From assembly GCA_913775725.1 (NCBI GenBank), contig CAJYNG010000018.1:186001-250000 (forward strand): a DNA stretch of 64,000 nucleotides. The letters run 5' to 3'. Below are positions 24,591-32,711 of the stretch, piece after piece (position 1 is the stretch's first letter; every line of letters starts with the position of its first letter). The stretch is from an uncultured Stenotrophomonas sp. Its GTDB lineage: Bacteria; Pseudomonadota; Gammaproteobacteria; Xanthomonadales; Xanthomonadaceae. The notes under the pieces were generated by a model. The model was not told the origin of the DNA and did no database searches. It saw only the letters and a program-made list of their open reading frames with translations. Made by a program: the position numbers and the translations under genes.

Positions 24591-26513
24591 ATGAATCAAC
24601 CCGTGCCCCCGCTGCCCCCGGCGCGTCGCAACCCCGTCGCCAGTTTCTTCATCGGGCTGTGGGACGTCATGAACTTCACCCGCCGATTGATCCTCAACCT
24701 GGTGTTCTTCGGCCTGCTGTTCCTGCTGCTGGTGATGTTCGTCATCGCTGCCGGCATGGGCGCCGGTGCCAGCAAGTCGCTGCAGGACCGCACCACCCTG
24801 GTGATCGCACCGGAAGGCCGCCTGGTCGAGCAGTTCAGCGCCGATCCGGTCAGCCGTGCGCTGGCCAAGGCGGTGGGTGACAACGGCGCCGAAGAGATCC
24901 AGCTGCGTGACCTGCTGCGGGTGATCGAGTCGGCCAAGGAAGACAAGAAGATCGAGCGCGTGGTGCTGGAGCTGGACAAGCTGCAGCCGTCGGGCTTCGC
25001 CTCGCTGCGTGAAGTGGCCACCGCGCTGCAGGACCTGCGTGCGTCCGGCAAGCAGCTGGTGGCCTACAGCGAGAGCATGGGCCAGTCGCAGTACCTGCTG
25101 GCCGCACAGGCCGACGAGGTCTACCTGGACCCGATGGGTTCGGTGGTGCTCGAGGGCCTGGGCCGCTACCGCCAGTATTTCCGCACCGGCCTGCAGGACA
25201 AGCTGGGCGTGGACGTGCACCTGTTCAAGGTGGGCGAGTACAAGTCCGCGGCCGAGCCGTACGTGCTCGACGCTGCGTCGCCGGCCTCCAAGGAAGCCGA
25301 CCTGTTCTGGATGAACGACGTGTGGCAGCGCTACCTGGGCGACATCGCCAAGGCCCGTCGCCTGGACCCGGCACAGCTGGCCGCCGGCATCGACACGCTG
25401 CCGGAAGGCATCGCCGCTGCCGGTGGCGACCTGGCCAAGTTCGCCCTGCAGCAGAAGCTGGTGACGTCACTGAAGACCCGCGAGGAATTCGAGGATCTGA
25501 TGATCGAGCGCGGCGTGGCTGATGACGATGCCGACGGTGGTTTCCGCAACGTCGACTTCGGCACCTACCTGGGCCAGCTCGATGCGCGCCGCAACCCGGT
25601 GGACTCGCGTCCGCAGGTGGCGGTGGTGGTGGCCGAAGGCGAGATCAGTGGCGGCGACCTGCCGGCCGGCCGCATCGGTGGCGAGTCGACCTCGGCGCTG
25701 CTGCGTGCCGCGCGCGACGACGAGAACGTGAAGGCCGTGGTGCTGCGCGTGGATTCGCCGGGCGGTGAAGTGTTCGCCTCCGAGCAGATCCGCCGCGAAG
25801 TGGTGGCCCTGCAGGCCGCCGGCAAGCCGGTGGTGGTGTCAATGGGTGACCTGGCCGCCTCCGGTGGCTACTGGATCAGCATGAATGCCGACCGCATCTA
25901 TGCCGACCCGTCGACCATCACCGGTTCGATCGGCATCTTCGGCATGGTGCCGAACTTCAGCCGCGCGCTGGACAAGATCGGCGTGCACACCGATGGTGTC
26001 GGCACCACCCGTTTCGCGGGTGCCTTCGATGTCACCCGTCCGATGGATCCGGCTGTGGGCCAGGTCATCCAGACGGTGATCAACAAGGGTTACGCCGACT
26101 TCACCGGTCGCGTCGCCGACGCCCGCAAGAAGCCGGTCGAGGCTGTCGACGAAGTGGCCCGTGGCCGCGTGTGGAGCGGTGCACAGGCCAAGGAACGCGG
26201 CCTGGTCGATGCGTTCGGTGGCCTGAAGGATGCCGTGGCCGACGCCGCGAGTCGCGCCAAGCTCGGCAAGGCCGATGCTTACCGCGTTCGCTACATCGAG
26301 AAGGCAGCCACGCCGTTCGCGCAGTTCGTCAGCGGTTTCGCTGGCAGCCGTGCCGGTGCCTGGATGCTGTCCGATTCGGGCATGGCGCGGATGATGCTGG
26401 CACGCACGATGCCGGAAGTGGACACTCAGTTGCGCTTCGTCGAGAACGCGGCCCGCGAAAAGGGCAATGGCGCACCGGTGAAGGCGCTGGCGTACTGCTT
26501 CTGCGGGTTCTGA
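24591..26513 (+). CDS. sppA: Signal peptide peptidase SppA, 67K type
   Basis: 640 residues, inner-membrane Ser/Lys protease that degrades cleaved signal peptides. There is an N-terminal membrane segment (LILNLVFFGLLFLLLVMFVI), then two tandem peptidase-S49 domains. The general-base Lys lies in FKVGEYKSAAEPYVL of the first domain. The nucleophile Ser is in VVSMGDLAASGGYWISM of the second, giving the expected split active site. VVLRVDSPGGEVFASEQIRR is the oxyanion region. GGAG lies 7 bases before ATG 24591, which defines the start although the frame is open from 24522. A strong terminator follows 20 bases after the stop. Confidence 0.94.
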   Translation: MNQPVPPLPPARRNPVASFFIGLWDVMNFTRRLILNLVFFGLLFLLLVMFVIAAGMGAGASKSLQDRTTLVIAPEGRLVEQFSADPVSRALAKAVGDNGAEEIQLRDLLRVIESAKEDKKIERVVLELDKLQPSGFASLREVATALQDLRASGKQLVAYSESMGQSQYLLAAQADEVYLDPMGSVVLEGLGRYRQYFRTGLQDKLGVDVHLFKVGEYKSAAEPYVLDAASPASKEADLFWMNDVWQRYLGDIAKARRLDPAQLAAGIDTLPEGIAAAGGDLAKFALQQKLVTSLKTREEFEDLMIERGVADDDADGGFRNVDFGTYLGQLDARRNPVDSRPQVAVVVAEGEISGGDLPAGRIGGESTSALLRAARDDENVKAVVLRVDSPGGEVFASEQIRREVVALQAAGKPVVVSMGDLAASGGYWISMNADRIYADPSTITGSIGIFGMVPNFSRALDKIGVHTDGVGTTRFAGAFDVTRPMDPAVGQVIQTVINKGYADFTGRVADARKKPVEAVDEVARGRVWSGAQAKERGLVDAFGGLKDAVADAASRAKLGKADAYRVRYIEKAATPFAQFVSGFAGSRAGAWMLSDSGMARMMLARTMPEVDTQLRFVENAAREKGNGAPVKALAYCFCGF

Positions 26514-26532
26514 TCGGCAACGGTAACGAATG

Positions 26533-26560
26533 AAAACGCCCGGCCTTGGCCGGGCGTTTT
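26533..26560. terminator. Bidirectional rho-independent terminator after sppA
   Basis: A perfect 13-bp stem (AAAACGCCCGGCC, TT, GGCCGGGCGTTTT) with A- and T-runs at its two ends. It can stop both sppA (+) and the convergent lipoprotein transcript (-). Confidence 0.9.
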
Positions 26561-26568
26561 CGTTCATG

Positions 26569-26609
26569 GGGTCGGATCCCTTTGCAGCGCAAAGGGCGCT
26601 GACCTCACA
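26569..26609. repeat. Dispersed palindrome (GGGTC-GATCCC...GGG-CTGACC)
   Basis: GGGGTCGGATCCCTTTGC and GCAAAGGGCGCTGACCTC form an 8-bp inner stem (CCCTTTGC/GCAAAGGG) flanked by partly paired GGTC/GACC. It has the same design as the palindrome inside mdtB (10913-10942). Confidence 0.65.
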
Positions 26610-26611
26610 GG

Positions 26612-26824
26612 TCACTGCGTCGCGTCGGCCTCGGCCTTGCGCTCACGCGCGGCGGCATCGTCCACGGTTTTCTGCATGCCCTTGGCGCGGTCCAGCGGCT
26701 CATGCATCGCGCGCGCCATCGCCTGCGGTGCCGGTGGCTTCTCCGGGTTCGGCGTCGGCGGCCGCTGGCAGCCCGCCAGCAGCAGGCTGGCCAGTACGGG
26801 CGTGGACAGGATCAGGATGCGCAT
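26612..26824 (-). CDS. Small lipoprotein
   Basis: 70 residues. The N-terminal signal MRILILSTPVLASLLLAGCQ ends in a clear lipobox (L-A-G-C, Cys at 19), so the mature 52-residue protein should be lipid-anchored. The remainder is Pro-rich then helical and charged (HEPLDRAKGMQKTVDDAAAR, ERKAEADATQ). No known family is recognised; short Pro-rich lipoproteins of this kind are common in the genus. It is convergent with sppA and divergent from the SDR gene. Confidence 0.8.
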   Translation of the reverse strand: MRILILSTPVLASLLLAGCQRPPTPNPEKPPAPQAMARAMHEPLDRAKGMQKTVDDAAARERKAEADATQ

Positions 26825-26935
26825 GGCGGCTCTCCGCGGTGGGCGTACGGGCAGTGTCGCACCTTCGGCAGGGCGCTGCCGTGAGCGCGTATCCTTGCGG
26901 CATCGAAATGCAGTGGGCACGGCCCCGGAGGACAC

Positions 26936-27712
26936 ATGACCCAGCAACGGTGGCGCCTGGACGGCCAGACGGCCCTGATCACCGGCGCCAGCGCCGGCAT
27001 CGGCCTGGCCATCGCGCATGAACTGGCGGGGCTCGGCGCCGACCTGATGATCGTCGGCCGTGATATCGACATGCTGGAAACCGCGCGCGACGAACTGCTG
27101 GATGTGTACCCACAGCATCAGGTGCACGCGCTGGCCGCCGATGTCTCCGATGACGAGGACCGCCGCCAGATCCTGGACTGGGTGGAAGACCACAGCGATG
27201 GCCTGCACATCCTGGTCAACAACGCCGGCGGCAATGTTACCAAGGCGGCCATCGAGTACTCCGAAGACGAATGGCGCAAGATCTTCGAGACCAACCTGTT
27301 CTCGGCATTCGAGCTGTCGCGCTACGCGCATCCGCTGCTGGCCCGCCACGCGTCGTCGTCGATCGTCAACGTCGGCAGCGTGTCCGGGCTGACCCACGTG
27401 CGCAGCGGTGTGGTCTATGGCATGACCAAGGCGGCGATGCACCAGATGACCCGCAACCTGGCCGTCGAGTGGGCCGAGGATGGCATCCGGGTCAACGCGG
27501 TGGCGCCGTGGTACATCCGCACGCGGCGCACGTCCGGTCCGTTGGCGGACCCGGATTACTACGAGGAAGTGATCAACCGCACGCCCATGCGCCGCATCGG
27601 CGAGCCGGAGGAAGTGGCTGCGGCCGTGGGCTTCCTGTGCCTGCCGGCAGCCAGCTATGTCACCGGCGAGTGCATCGCGGTGGATGGTGGTTTCCTGCGC
27701 TACGGGTTCTGA
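26936..27712 (+). CDS. Short-chain dehydrogenase/reductase (SDR), tropinone-reductase-like
   Basis: 258 residues, classical SDR. The NAD(P)-binding motif is LITGASAGIGLAIAHELAG and the adenine-side acidic segment is LAADVSD. LVNNAGGN is the NNAG motif. Catalytic Asn is in FETNLFSAFEL, Ser in IVNVGSVSGL, and Tyr/Lys in VVYGMTKAAMHQM. The C-terminal ECIAVDGGFLRYGF is typical. Arg/Asp arrangement after beta-2 (IVGRDID) suggests NADP preference. The close resemblance to tropinone-reductase-like plant and bacterial enzymes does not give a substrate. ATG 26936 follows a GGAGG site. It is followed by a SMAG dimer. Confidence 0.92.
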   Translation: MTQQRWRLDGQTALITGASAGIGLAIAHELAGLGADLMIVGRDIDMLETARDELLDVYPQHQVHALAADVSDDEDRRQILDWVEDHSDGLHILVNNAGGNVTKAAIEYSEDEWRKIFETNLFSAFELSRYAHPLLARHASSSIVNVGSVSGLTHVRSGVVYGMTKAAMHQMTRNLAVEWAEDGIRVNAVAPWYIRTRRTSGPLADPDYYEEVINRTPMRRIGEPEEVAAAVGFLCLPAASYVTGECIAVDGGFLRYGF

Positions 27713-27722
27713 TCGCTCTGCT

Positions 27723-27785
27723 GTAGAGCCGAGCCCATGCTCGGCTGCATTCCGCCAACGGCAGCCGAGCATGGCTTGGCTCTAC
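27723..27785. repeat. SMAG dimer
   Basis: GTAGAGCCGAGCCCATGCTCGGCT and facing AGCCGAGCATGGCTTGGCTCTAC lie between the convergent SDR gene and the DUF4124-like gene. Confidence 0.88.
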
Positions 27786-27827
27786 AGCAGATCCTCCCCA
27801 TGGGCAGGTGCGGCCATGCCGCTGTTG

Positions 27828-28574
27828 TCACCCCGGCACCGGGCAGTTGCTGGCCTCCAGCACGCCCTGCAGCCGCTTGCGTTCACCGCGCGCGGTATCG
27901 CGGTTCTCCGGCGCGGCAAAGCGCTCACGGCCGCGGGCATCGCGGAAGCGCTGCTGCCAACCACCGCAGCGCTGCGCTTCGGGAAGCGCTTCGCAGTGGT
28001 CGCGCACCACTTCACAGCTGGCGGCATTCACCGGCGTCGCTCCACCCAGGCCCTGTACCGTCATCAGCTCGCAGCGGCCGGGCGCGGCCTCGTACTCGTA
28101 CAGGTAGCCGCCACCCTGGTTGTCTGTGCACTGGAAGATCGGAGGAAGCGGCGGCTTCGGTGGACCGTCACCAGCGGCGGCGCGGGCCTCGGCATCGCGG
28201 CGCAGCGTCGCGCTGTCGAGGATCTGGTCGTCTCCTTCGTATTCGACCATGCCTGCCTCCATGATCGTGCGTCCTTCGTCCGCGCGTCGTGGTTTCGCTG
28301 GGGCCGCAGGGGCAACGGCCGGTCCGGCCGGCACCGGCGCGGGTGTTTCGACGGGGGCGGGTGCAGGTTCGGCGGCCACCGGTGCAGCGGCCGCCGGCTG
28401 CGTGTTGGCCGGTTCGGGTATGCGCAGCACCTGCTGCTTGCTGCCGGTGGGGCACGGCGTGCGCTGCAGGGTAGGGACGTCACTGCTGCTGGAGGTACAG
28501 CGGTAGATCACGCCCTCTTCGGCCAACGTGCTTGCGGGCAGCAGCACCAGGAGCAGCCAGATCACTGGGTTCAT
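27828..28574 (-). CDS. Secreted DUF4124-like protein with Pro/Ala-rich linker
   Basis: 248 residues. Signal peptide (NPVIWLLLVLLPASTLAEEG), then a DUF4124-like N-terminal domain (GVIYRCTSSSSDVPTLQRTP followed by CPTGSKQQVLRIP, two Cys). A long Pro/Ala linker leads to a C-terminal region with five more cysteines (PIFQCTDNQGGGYLYEYEAA, CELMTVQG, SCEVVRDHCEAL, RCGGWQQRF). Periplasmic location with disulfides is inferred. ATG 28574 gives the best signal peptide. It is followed, 35 bases upstream on the same strand, by a related gene, so the two form a tandem pair. Function unknown. Confidence 0.82.
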   Translation of the reverse strand: MNPVIWLLLVLLPASTLAEEGVIYRCTSSSSDVPTLQRTPCPTGSKQQVLRIPEPANTQPAAAAPVAAEPAPAPVETPAPVPAGPAVAPAAPAKPRRADEGRTIMEAGMVEYEGDDQILDSATLRRDAEARAAAGDGPPKPPLPPIFQCTDNQGGGYLYEYEAAPGRCELMTVQGLGGATPVNAASCEVVRDHCEALPEAQRCGGWQQRFRDARGRERFAAPENRDTARGERKRLQGVLEASNCPVPG

Positions 28575-28609
28575 GCGCACAGCGTACAGGCTGCGACGGC
28601 GTGCTGCGC

Positions 28610-29293
28610 TCAGCGTTCGCAATCGCGCGACAGGCGCGCATCGATGCCGCGCTGTTCGTTGCTGATGGCGGTGCGTTCGCTCTGCAGTGCGCTGTTGTAG
28701 CGCCGGTCCAGTTCCCAGCGACGGTCGCGCAGGCGCGCGCAGACTTCCTGCGGCGGCAACGCATGGCAGCTGTCACGGACCAGCACGCTGCCGGCCGGAA
28801 CCTGCACGCCCATGCCGACTGAGGGAGGGCGATAACCTGCGCCTTCGCCGATCGGCGTGCCGACGGCCGGGCGTGGTCCGGGGTAGGCCGGGCCACGATG
28901 ACCGTGTGGCAGCCAGATGCTGGTCCACAGCGGCACCCAACGCGGATTGCCTTCGTTGTTGTCGCTGGTATAGCGCCGGCCATCATCGCTCACGCATTCG
29001 TACATCGGCTGCGGCGGCTGGATGTAGACATGGCGGACTTCGCGCTCGCGGATGACCGGGGTTTCGCTGGGCGGCGGAGGCGTGGCATCACTGCGCACCA
29101 CCCGTGGAGCAGGATCGCGCGGGCGCTGCAGGTCGCGCACCTGCTGGCGGCCGCTGTTGCAGGGCGTGTCCTGCAGGGCAACTGCGCCATTGCTGGCAAC
29201 GCAGCGGTACACCCGCACGTCCTCCGCCCCGGCGGCGGGCGCCGTCCACGGCAGCAGCAGGCACAGGCTGAAGGTGGCGCGCAGCAGGGTCAT
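28610..29293 (-). CDS. Secreted DUF4124-like protein, tandem relative
   Basis: 227 residues. Signal peptide (TLLRATFSLCLLLPWTAPAA), then RVYRCVASNGAVALQDTPCN, the same Cys-spaced domain as the protein at 27828-28574. There is a Pro-rich linker, a second cysteine segment (PMYECVSDDGRRYTSDNNEG), an aromatic and Pro-rich region, and SCHALPPQEVCARLRDRRWE, which parallels EVVRDHCEAL in the neighbour. The C-terminal stretch repeats acidic/basic helices ending DCER. The pair probably arose by duplication and diverged in the linker. It lies 43 bases downstream of tsaC on the same strand. Confidence 0.8.
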   Translation of the reverse strand: MTLLRATFSLCLLLPWTAPAAGAEDVRVYRCVASNGAVALQDTPCNSGRQQVRDLQRPRDPAPRVVRSDATPPPPSETPVIREREVRHVYIQPPQPMYECVSDDGRRYTSDNNEGNPRWVPLWTSIWLPHGHRGPAYPGPRPAVGTPIGEGAGYRPPSVGMGVQVPAGSVLVRDSCHALPPQEVCARLRDRRWELDRRYNSALQSERTAISNEQRGIDARLSRDCER

Positions 29294-29336
29294 GGCGGCA
29301 GGGTGCGTGATTGTCCGCAGCAGCGCAATCGTCGGC

Positions 29337-29897
29337 TCAGGAACGCAGTACGTTGCCGCTGAGCGCATCGCGGATCGGGGTGGGCTGGGCCAGGCCGCCG
29401 GTCTGTCCATCGAGGATGCCGTCGAGCAGGCGCAGCAGGCGCGGGTCCAGTTCTTCGCGGCTGCGGGCGGGCGGCTCGCCCGCCAGGTTGGCGCTGGTGG
29501 AGACCAGCGGGCCGCCCCAGGCGCGGCAGAGTTCGGCCACCAGTGGGTGCGCACTGATGCGCACGGCGATGCCGCTGTGCTCGCCGGTAACCCAGGGCTG
29601 CGCGCGCGGGCCGGCGGGCAGGATCCAGGTGTTGGCACCGGGCCAGCTGGCCAGCACGGCGCGTTGGCGGGCGTCGGGCAGCGCCTGCAGGCGCACCCAG
29701 CCTTCCAGCTGCGCCAGCTCGGCCGCGACCAGGATCATGCCTTTCTCGATCGGGCGTTGCTTCAGCCGCAGCACCATGTGCACCGCCGCTTCGTGCGAGG
29801 GATCACAGCCCAGGCCCCAGACCGCTTCGGTGGGGTAGGCGATCACGCCGCCCGCGCGGAGCGTGGCGACAGCAGAGTCCAGGGTGAGTTCTTTCAT
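29337..29897 (-). CDS. tsaC: Threonylcarbamoyl-AMP synthase (TsaC/YrdC type)
   Basis: 186 residues, the short TsaC form without the Sua5 C-terminal domain. It makes L-threonylcarbamoyl-AMP from Thr, bicarbonate and ATP for t6A37 modification of ANN-decoding tRNAs. Signatures: GGVIAYPTEAVWGLGCDPSH at the N-terminus, LRLKQRPIEKGMILVAAELA, GIAVRISAHPLVAELCRAWG and GGPLVSTSANLAGEPPA (Ser/Asn-rich nucleotide site). It is the last conserved gene of the lysM-dprA-smg-topA-tsaC block. The frame is open far upstream through topA only as a shadow; ATG 29897 gives the usual length. Confidence 0.93.
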   Translation of the reverse strand: MKELTLDSAVATLRAGGVIAYPTEAVWGLGCDPSHEAAVHMVLRLKQRPIEKGMILVAAELAQLEGWVRLQALPDARQRAVLASWPGANTWILPAGPRAQPWVTGEHSGIAVRISAHPLVAELCRAWGGPLVSTSANLAGEPPARSREELDPRLLRLLDGILDGQTGGLAQPTPIRDALSGNVLRS

Positions 29898-29969
29898 GGC
29901 GGCGACCGGCCCGGCGTGGGCCTTCATTATCCCCCGGCTGCGTGCAGAAGGGGTGGTGGGTGCGGATGG

Positions 29970-30029
29970 TAGGTGCGGACCGTTGGTCCGCACACCTTGC
30001 CACCTCACCCACGCATGGCGTGGATCTAC
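29970..30029. repeat. Composite SMAG pair between tsaC and topA
   Basis: On the minus strand GTAG + ATCCACGCCATGCGTGG starts inside the topA stop codon (30029-30026). It is followed by a second hairpin GTGCGGACC-AAC-GGTCCGCAC (29993-29973), whose outer end reads CTACC, the complement of GTAG. The two palindromes differ in stem class. Confidence 0.7.
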
Positions 30030-32518
30030 TTCGCGGCCTTCTTGACGGCCTTCTTCGCCGGGGCCTTCTTTGCGGCCGCCTTCTTTACCGCTTTCTTGGC
30101 CGGGGCCTTCTTGGCAGGCGCTTTCTTTGCAGCGGCCTTCTTCGGCGCGGCTTCCTTCTTCACCGCCGCCTTCTTGGCCGGGGCCTTTTTCGCAGCGGCC
30201 TTCTTGGCACCGAAGCCCTTGCGCACCGGCTTGCCGGTTTCTTCCATCAGCTGCTGCACTTCGGCCAGGGTCAGCGAGGCCGGCTCGCGATCCTTGGGGA
30301 TCTTGCCGTTCATCTTGCCGTCGCTGATGTACGGGCCGAAACGGCCGTTCAGCACCTGGATGTCGCTGCCCTCGAACTCCTTGATGATCCGGTTGCGCGC
30401 GATCTCTTCCTTCTCTTCGATCAGGAACACGGCGCGGGCCAGGTCGATGGTGTACGGGTCGTCTTCCTTCTTCAGCGAGGCATAGGTGCTGCCACGCTTG
30501 GCAAACGGGCCGAAGCGACCGATGCCGACGCTGACCGGCTCGCCGTTGTCCTCGCCCAGCGCGCGCGGCATCAGGAACAGTTCCAGCGCGTCTTCCAGCG
30601 AGATGGTGTGCATCGACTGCCCAGGGCGCAGCGAGGCGAACTTGGGCTTCTCCTCGGCGTCCTCGGCGGTGCTGCCGATGGCCGCGTAGGGCCCGAAGCG
30701 GCCCAGCCGCACGCTGACCGGCTTGCCGGTCTTCGGGTCGGTGCCGAGTTCGCGCGCGCCACTGGCCTCGGCACGGTCCACCGATTCCTTCTTGTCTTCC
30801 ACCAGTTCCTTGAACGGCTCCCAGAAACGGGCCATCAACGGGATCCACTCTTCTTCGCCACGCGAGACGGCGTCGAGCTCGTCTTCGAGCTTGGCGGTGA
30901 AGTCGTAGTCCACGTACCGGGTGAAGTGGCTGGACAGGAACTTGGACACCGCACGGCCGACGTCGGACGGGCGGAAGCTGCGGCCTTCCATTTCCACGTA
31001 CTTGCGGAACAGCAGGGTCTGGATGATCGAGGCGTAGGTCGAGGGACGGCCGATGCCGTACTCTTCCAGCGCCTTCACCAGCGCCGCTTCGGTGTAGCGC
31101 GGCGGCGGCTGGGTGAAATGCTGTTCGGCCTGGATGCGTTCCAGCGGCACGCGGTCGCCGGGCTTCATTGCCGGCAGCTTGCGGCCTTCGTCCTCGTCTT
31201 CGGCGCTCTTGTTGTCCTTGCCTTCTTCGTACACGGCCAGGAAGCCGGGCACCACCACGGTGGTGCCGCTGGCGCGGAACACGTGTTCGCTGCCGGCGGA
31301 CAGATCGACGCTGACGGTGTTGAGCGTGGCCGGAATCATCTGGCAGGCCACCGCACGCTTCCAGATCAGCTCGTACAGCTTGCGCTCGTCATCGGTCAGG
31401 TAGCGCGCGACCTGCGCAGGTGTGCGCAGCGCCGAGGTCGGGCGCACCGCTTCGTGTGCTTCCTGGGCGTTCTTGGACTTGGTCTGGTAGGTGTTCGGCT
31501 GGTCCGGCAGCGAAGCGATGCCGTAGTCGCGGGCGATCACGTCGCGGATCTCGGCCAGTGCGTCCTGCGACAGGTTCACCGAGTCGGTACGCATGTACGA
31601 GATCAGGCCGACGGTGCCTTCGTCGCCGATCGCCACGCCTTCATACAGCTTCTGCGCCACCTGCATGGTCTTGCGGGTGGTGAAACCGAGCTTGCGCGAG
31701 GCTTCCTGCTGCAGGGTGGAGGTGGTGAACGGCGGCGCCGGGCGGCGCTTGCGCTCCTTGCTGGCCACGTCGGTGACATGCAGCGAGCCCTGCGCGGCCT
31801 GCTGGATGCGCAGGCGGGCGGCCTCGGCGGTGTCGCCGTCGGTGATGGTGAACTGCTCGAACTTCTGCCCGTCCAGCTTGATCAGCTTGGCGTTGAAGTG
31901 CTGCGACGGGTGCGCGCACTCGGCGGCGATCGACCAGTACTCGCGGGCGATGAAGGCTTCGATCTCTTCCTCGCGCTCGACGATCATGCGCAGTGCCGGG
32001 CTCTGCACGCGGCCGGCGGACAGGCCGCGCTGGACCTTGCGCCACAGCACCGGCGACAGGTTGAAACCGACCAGGTAGTCCAGCGCGCGGCGCGCCTGCT
32101 GGGCGTCGACCAGGTCGCTGGCGATCGCGCGCGGCTGGCTGATCGCTTCCTTGATGGCGCGCGGGGTGATCTCGGTGAACACCACGCGCTGCATCGGCTT
32201 GTCCTTGACCAGCCCGCGTTCCTTCAGGATCTCGGCGATGTGCCAGCTGATCGCTTCACCCTCGCGATCCGGGTCGGTCGCCAGCAGGATGTCGTCGGCG
32301 CCCTTGGCGGCTTTGGCGATGGCATCGACGTGCTTCTCGTTCTTGTCGATCACGTCATAGTGCATGGCGAACCCGTTGTCCGGGTCGACCGCGCCTTCCT
32401 TCGGAATCAGGTCACGCACATGCCCATACGAGGCCAGGACCGTGTAGTCCTTGCCGAGGTATTTGTTGATCGTCTTGGCCTTGGCCGGCGATTCGACGAT
32501 GAGCAGGTGCTTGGGCAT
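30026..32518 (-). CDS. topA: DNA topoisomerase I, type IA, with lysine-rich tail
   Basis: 830 residues. The Toprim domain starts KHLLIVESPAKAKTINKYLG and contains TDPDREGEAISWHIAEIL (the D-x-D-x-E metal site). The active-site Tyr lies in GIGRPSTYASIIQTLLFRKY. The C-terminal half has three Toprim_Crpt-like repeats (RLGRFGPYAAIG, GIGRFGPFAKRGSTYASL, LNGRFGPYISDGKMNGKI) instead of cysteine-based zinc fingers; no C4 cluster is present. The last ~60 residues are a repetitive KKAAAKKAPAKK tail, like those of histone-H1-like proteins. Relaxes negative supercoils behind RNA polymerase. The TAG stop lies in a REP GTAG. Start ATG 32518 matches the family. Confidence 0.95.
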   Translation of the reverse strand: MPKHLLIVESPAKAKTINKYLGKDYTVLASYGHVRDLIPKEGAVDPDNGFAMHYDVIDKNEKHVDAIAKAAKGADDILLATDPDREGEAISWHIAEILKERGLVKDKPMQRVVFTEITPRAIKEAISQPRAIASDLVDAQQARRALDYLVGFNLSPVLWRKVQRGLSAGRVQSPALRMIVEREEEIEAFIAREYWSIAAECAHPSQHFNAKLIKLDGQKFEQFTITDGDTAEAARLRIQQAAQGSLHVTDVASKERKRRPAPPFTTSTLQQEASRKLGFTTRKTMQVAQKLYEGVAIGDEGTVGLISYMRTDSVNLSQDALAEIRDVIARDYGIASLPDQPNTYQTKSKNAQEAHEAVRPTSALRTPAQVARYLTDDERKLYELIWKRAVACQMIPATLNTVSVDLSAGSEHVFRASGTTVVVPGFLAVYEEGKDNKSAEDEDEGRKLPAMKPGDRVPLERIQAEQHFTQPPPRYTEAALVKALEEYGIGRPSTYASIIQTLLFRKYVEMEGRSFRPSDVGRAVSKFLSSHFTRYVDYDFTAKLEDELDAVSRGEEEWIPLMARFWEPFKELVEDKKESVDRAEASGARELGTDPKTGKPVSVRLGRFGPYAAIGSTAEDAEEKPKFASLRPGQSMHTISLEDALELFLMPRALGEDNGEPVSVGIGRFGPFAKRGSTYASLKKEDDPYTIDLARAVFLIEEKEEIARNRIIKEFEGSDIQVLNGRFGPYISDGKMNGKIPKDREPASLTLAEVQQLMEETGKPVRKGFGAKKAAAKKAPAKKAAVKKEAAPKKAAAKKAPAKKAPAKKAVKKAAAKKAPAKKAVKKAAK

Positions 32519-32612
32519 GGCAGCAGGGTCTGTGGGGCGAACCGTGGGGAAGGGGCCGCTAGGGTGGAGCAAACGGCCGCATTAGTGAAGCGGCCACGGG
32601 CAAATCCATAAA

Positions 32613-32643
32613 CTGAACGCCCGGGAATGTGCCGGGCGTTCAG
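32613..32643 (-). terminator. Terminator between the RDD/GYF gene and topA
   Basis: A perfect 12-bp stem (CTGAACGCCCGG with CCGGGCGTTCAG, 7-base loop). Read on the minus strand it is followed by TTTAT. It would end the transcript of the RDD/GYF gene and separate it from topA. Confidence 0.8.
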
Positions 32644-32711
32644 GTTTCACCTTGTTAGAGGAATCACGCCCGACCAGCCCCTGTCAAGCAGCCAGGCGTG
32701 AGGATGGCCGT

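Noticed and set aside
29337-30848. Long frame extending tsaC through topA
   Set aside because: The upstream part is an out-of-frame read of topA; tsaC starts at 29897 by family length.
29942-32611. 889-codon plus-strand ORF
   Set aside because: Antisense shadow of topA; the topA frame has catalytic motifs and this frame has none.
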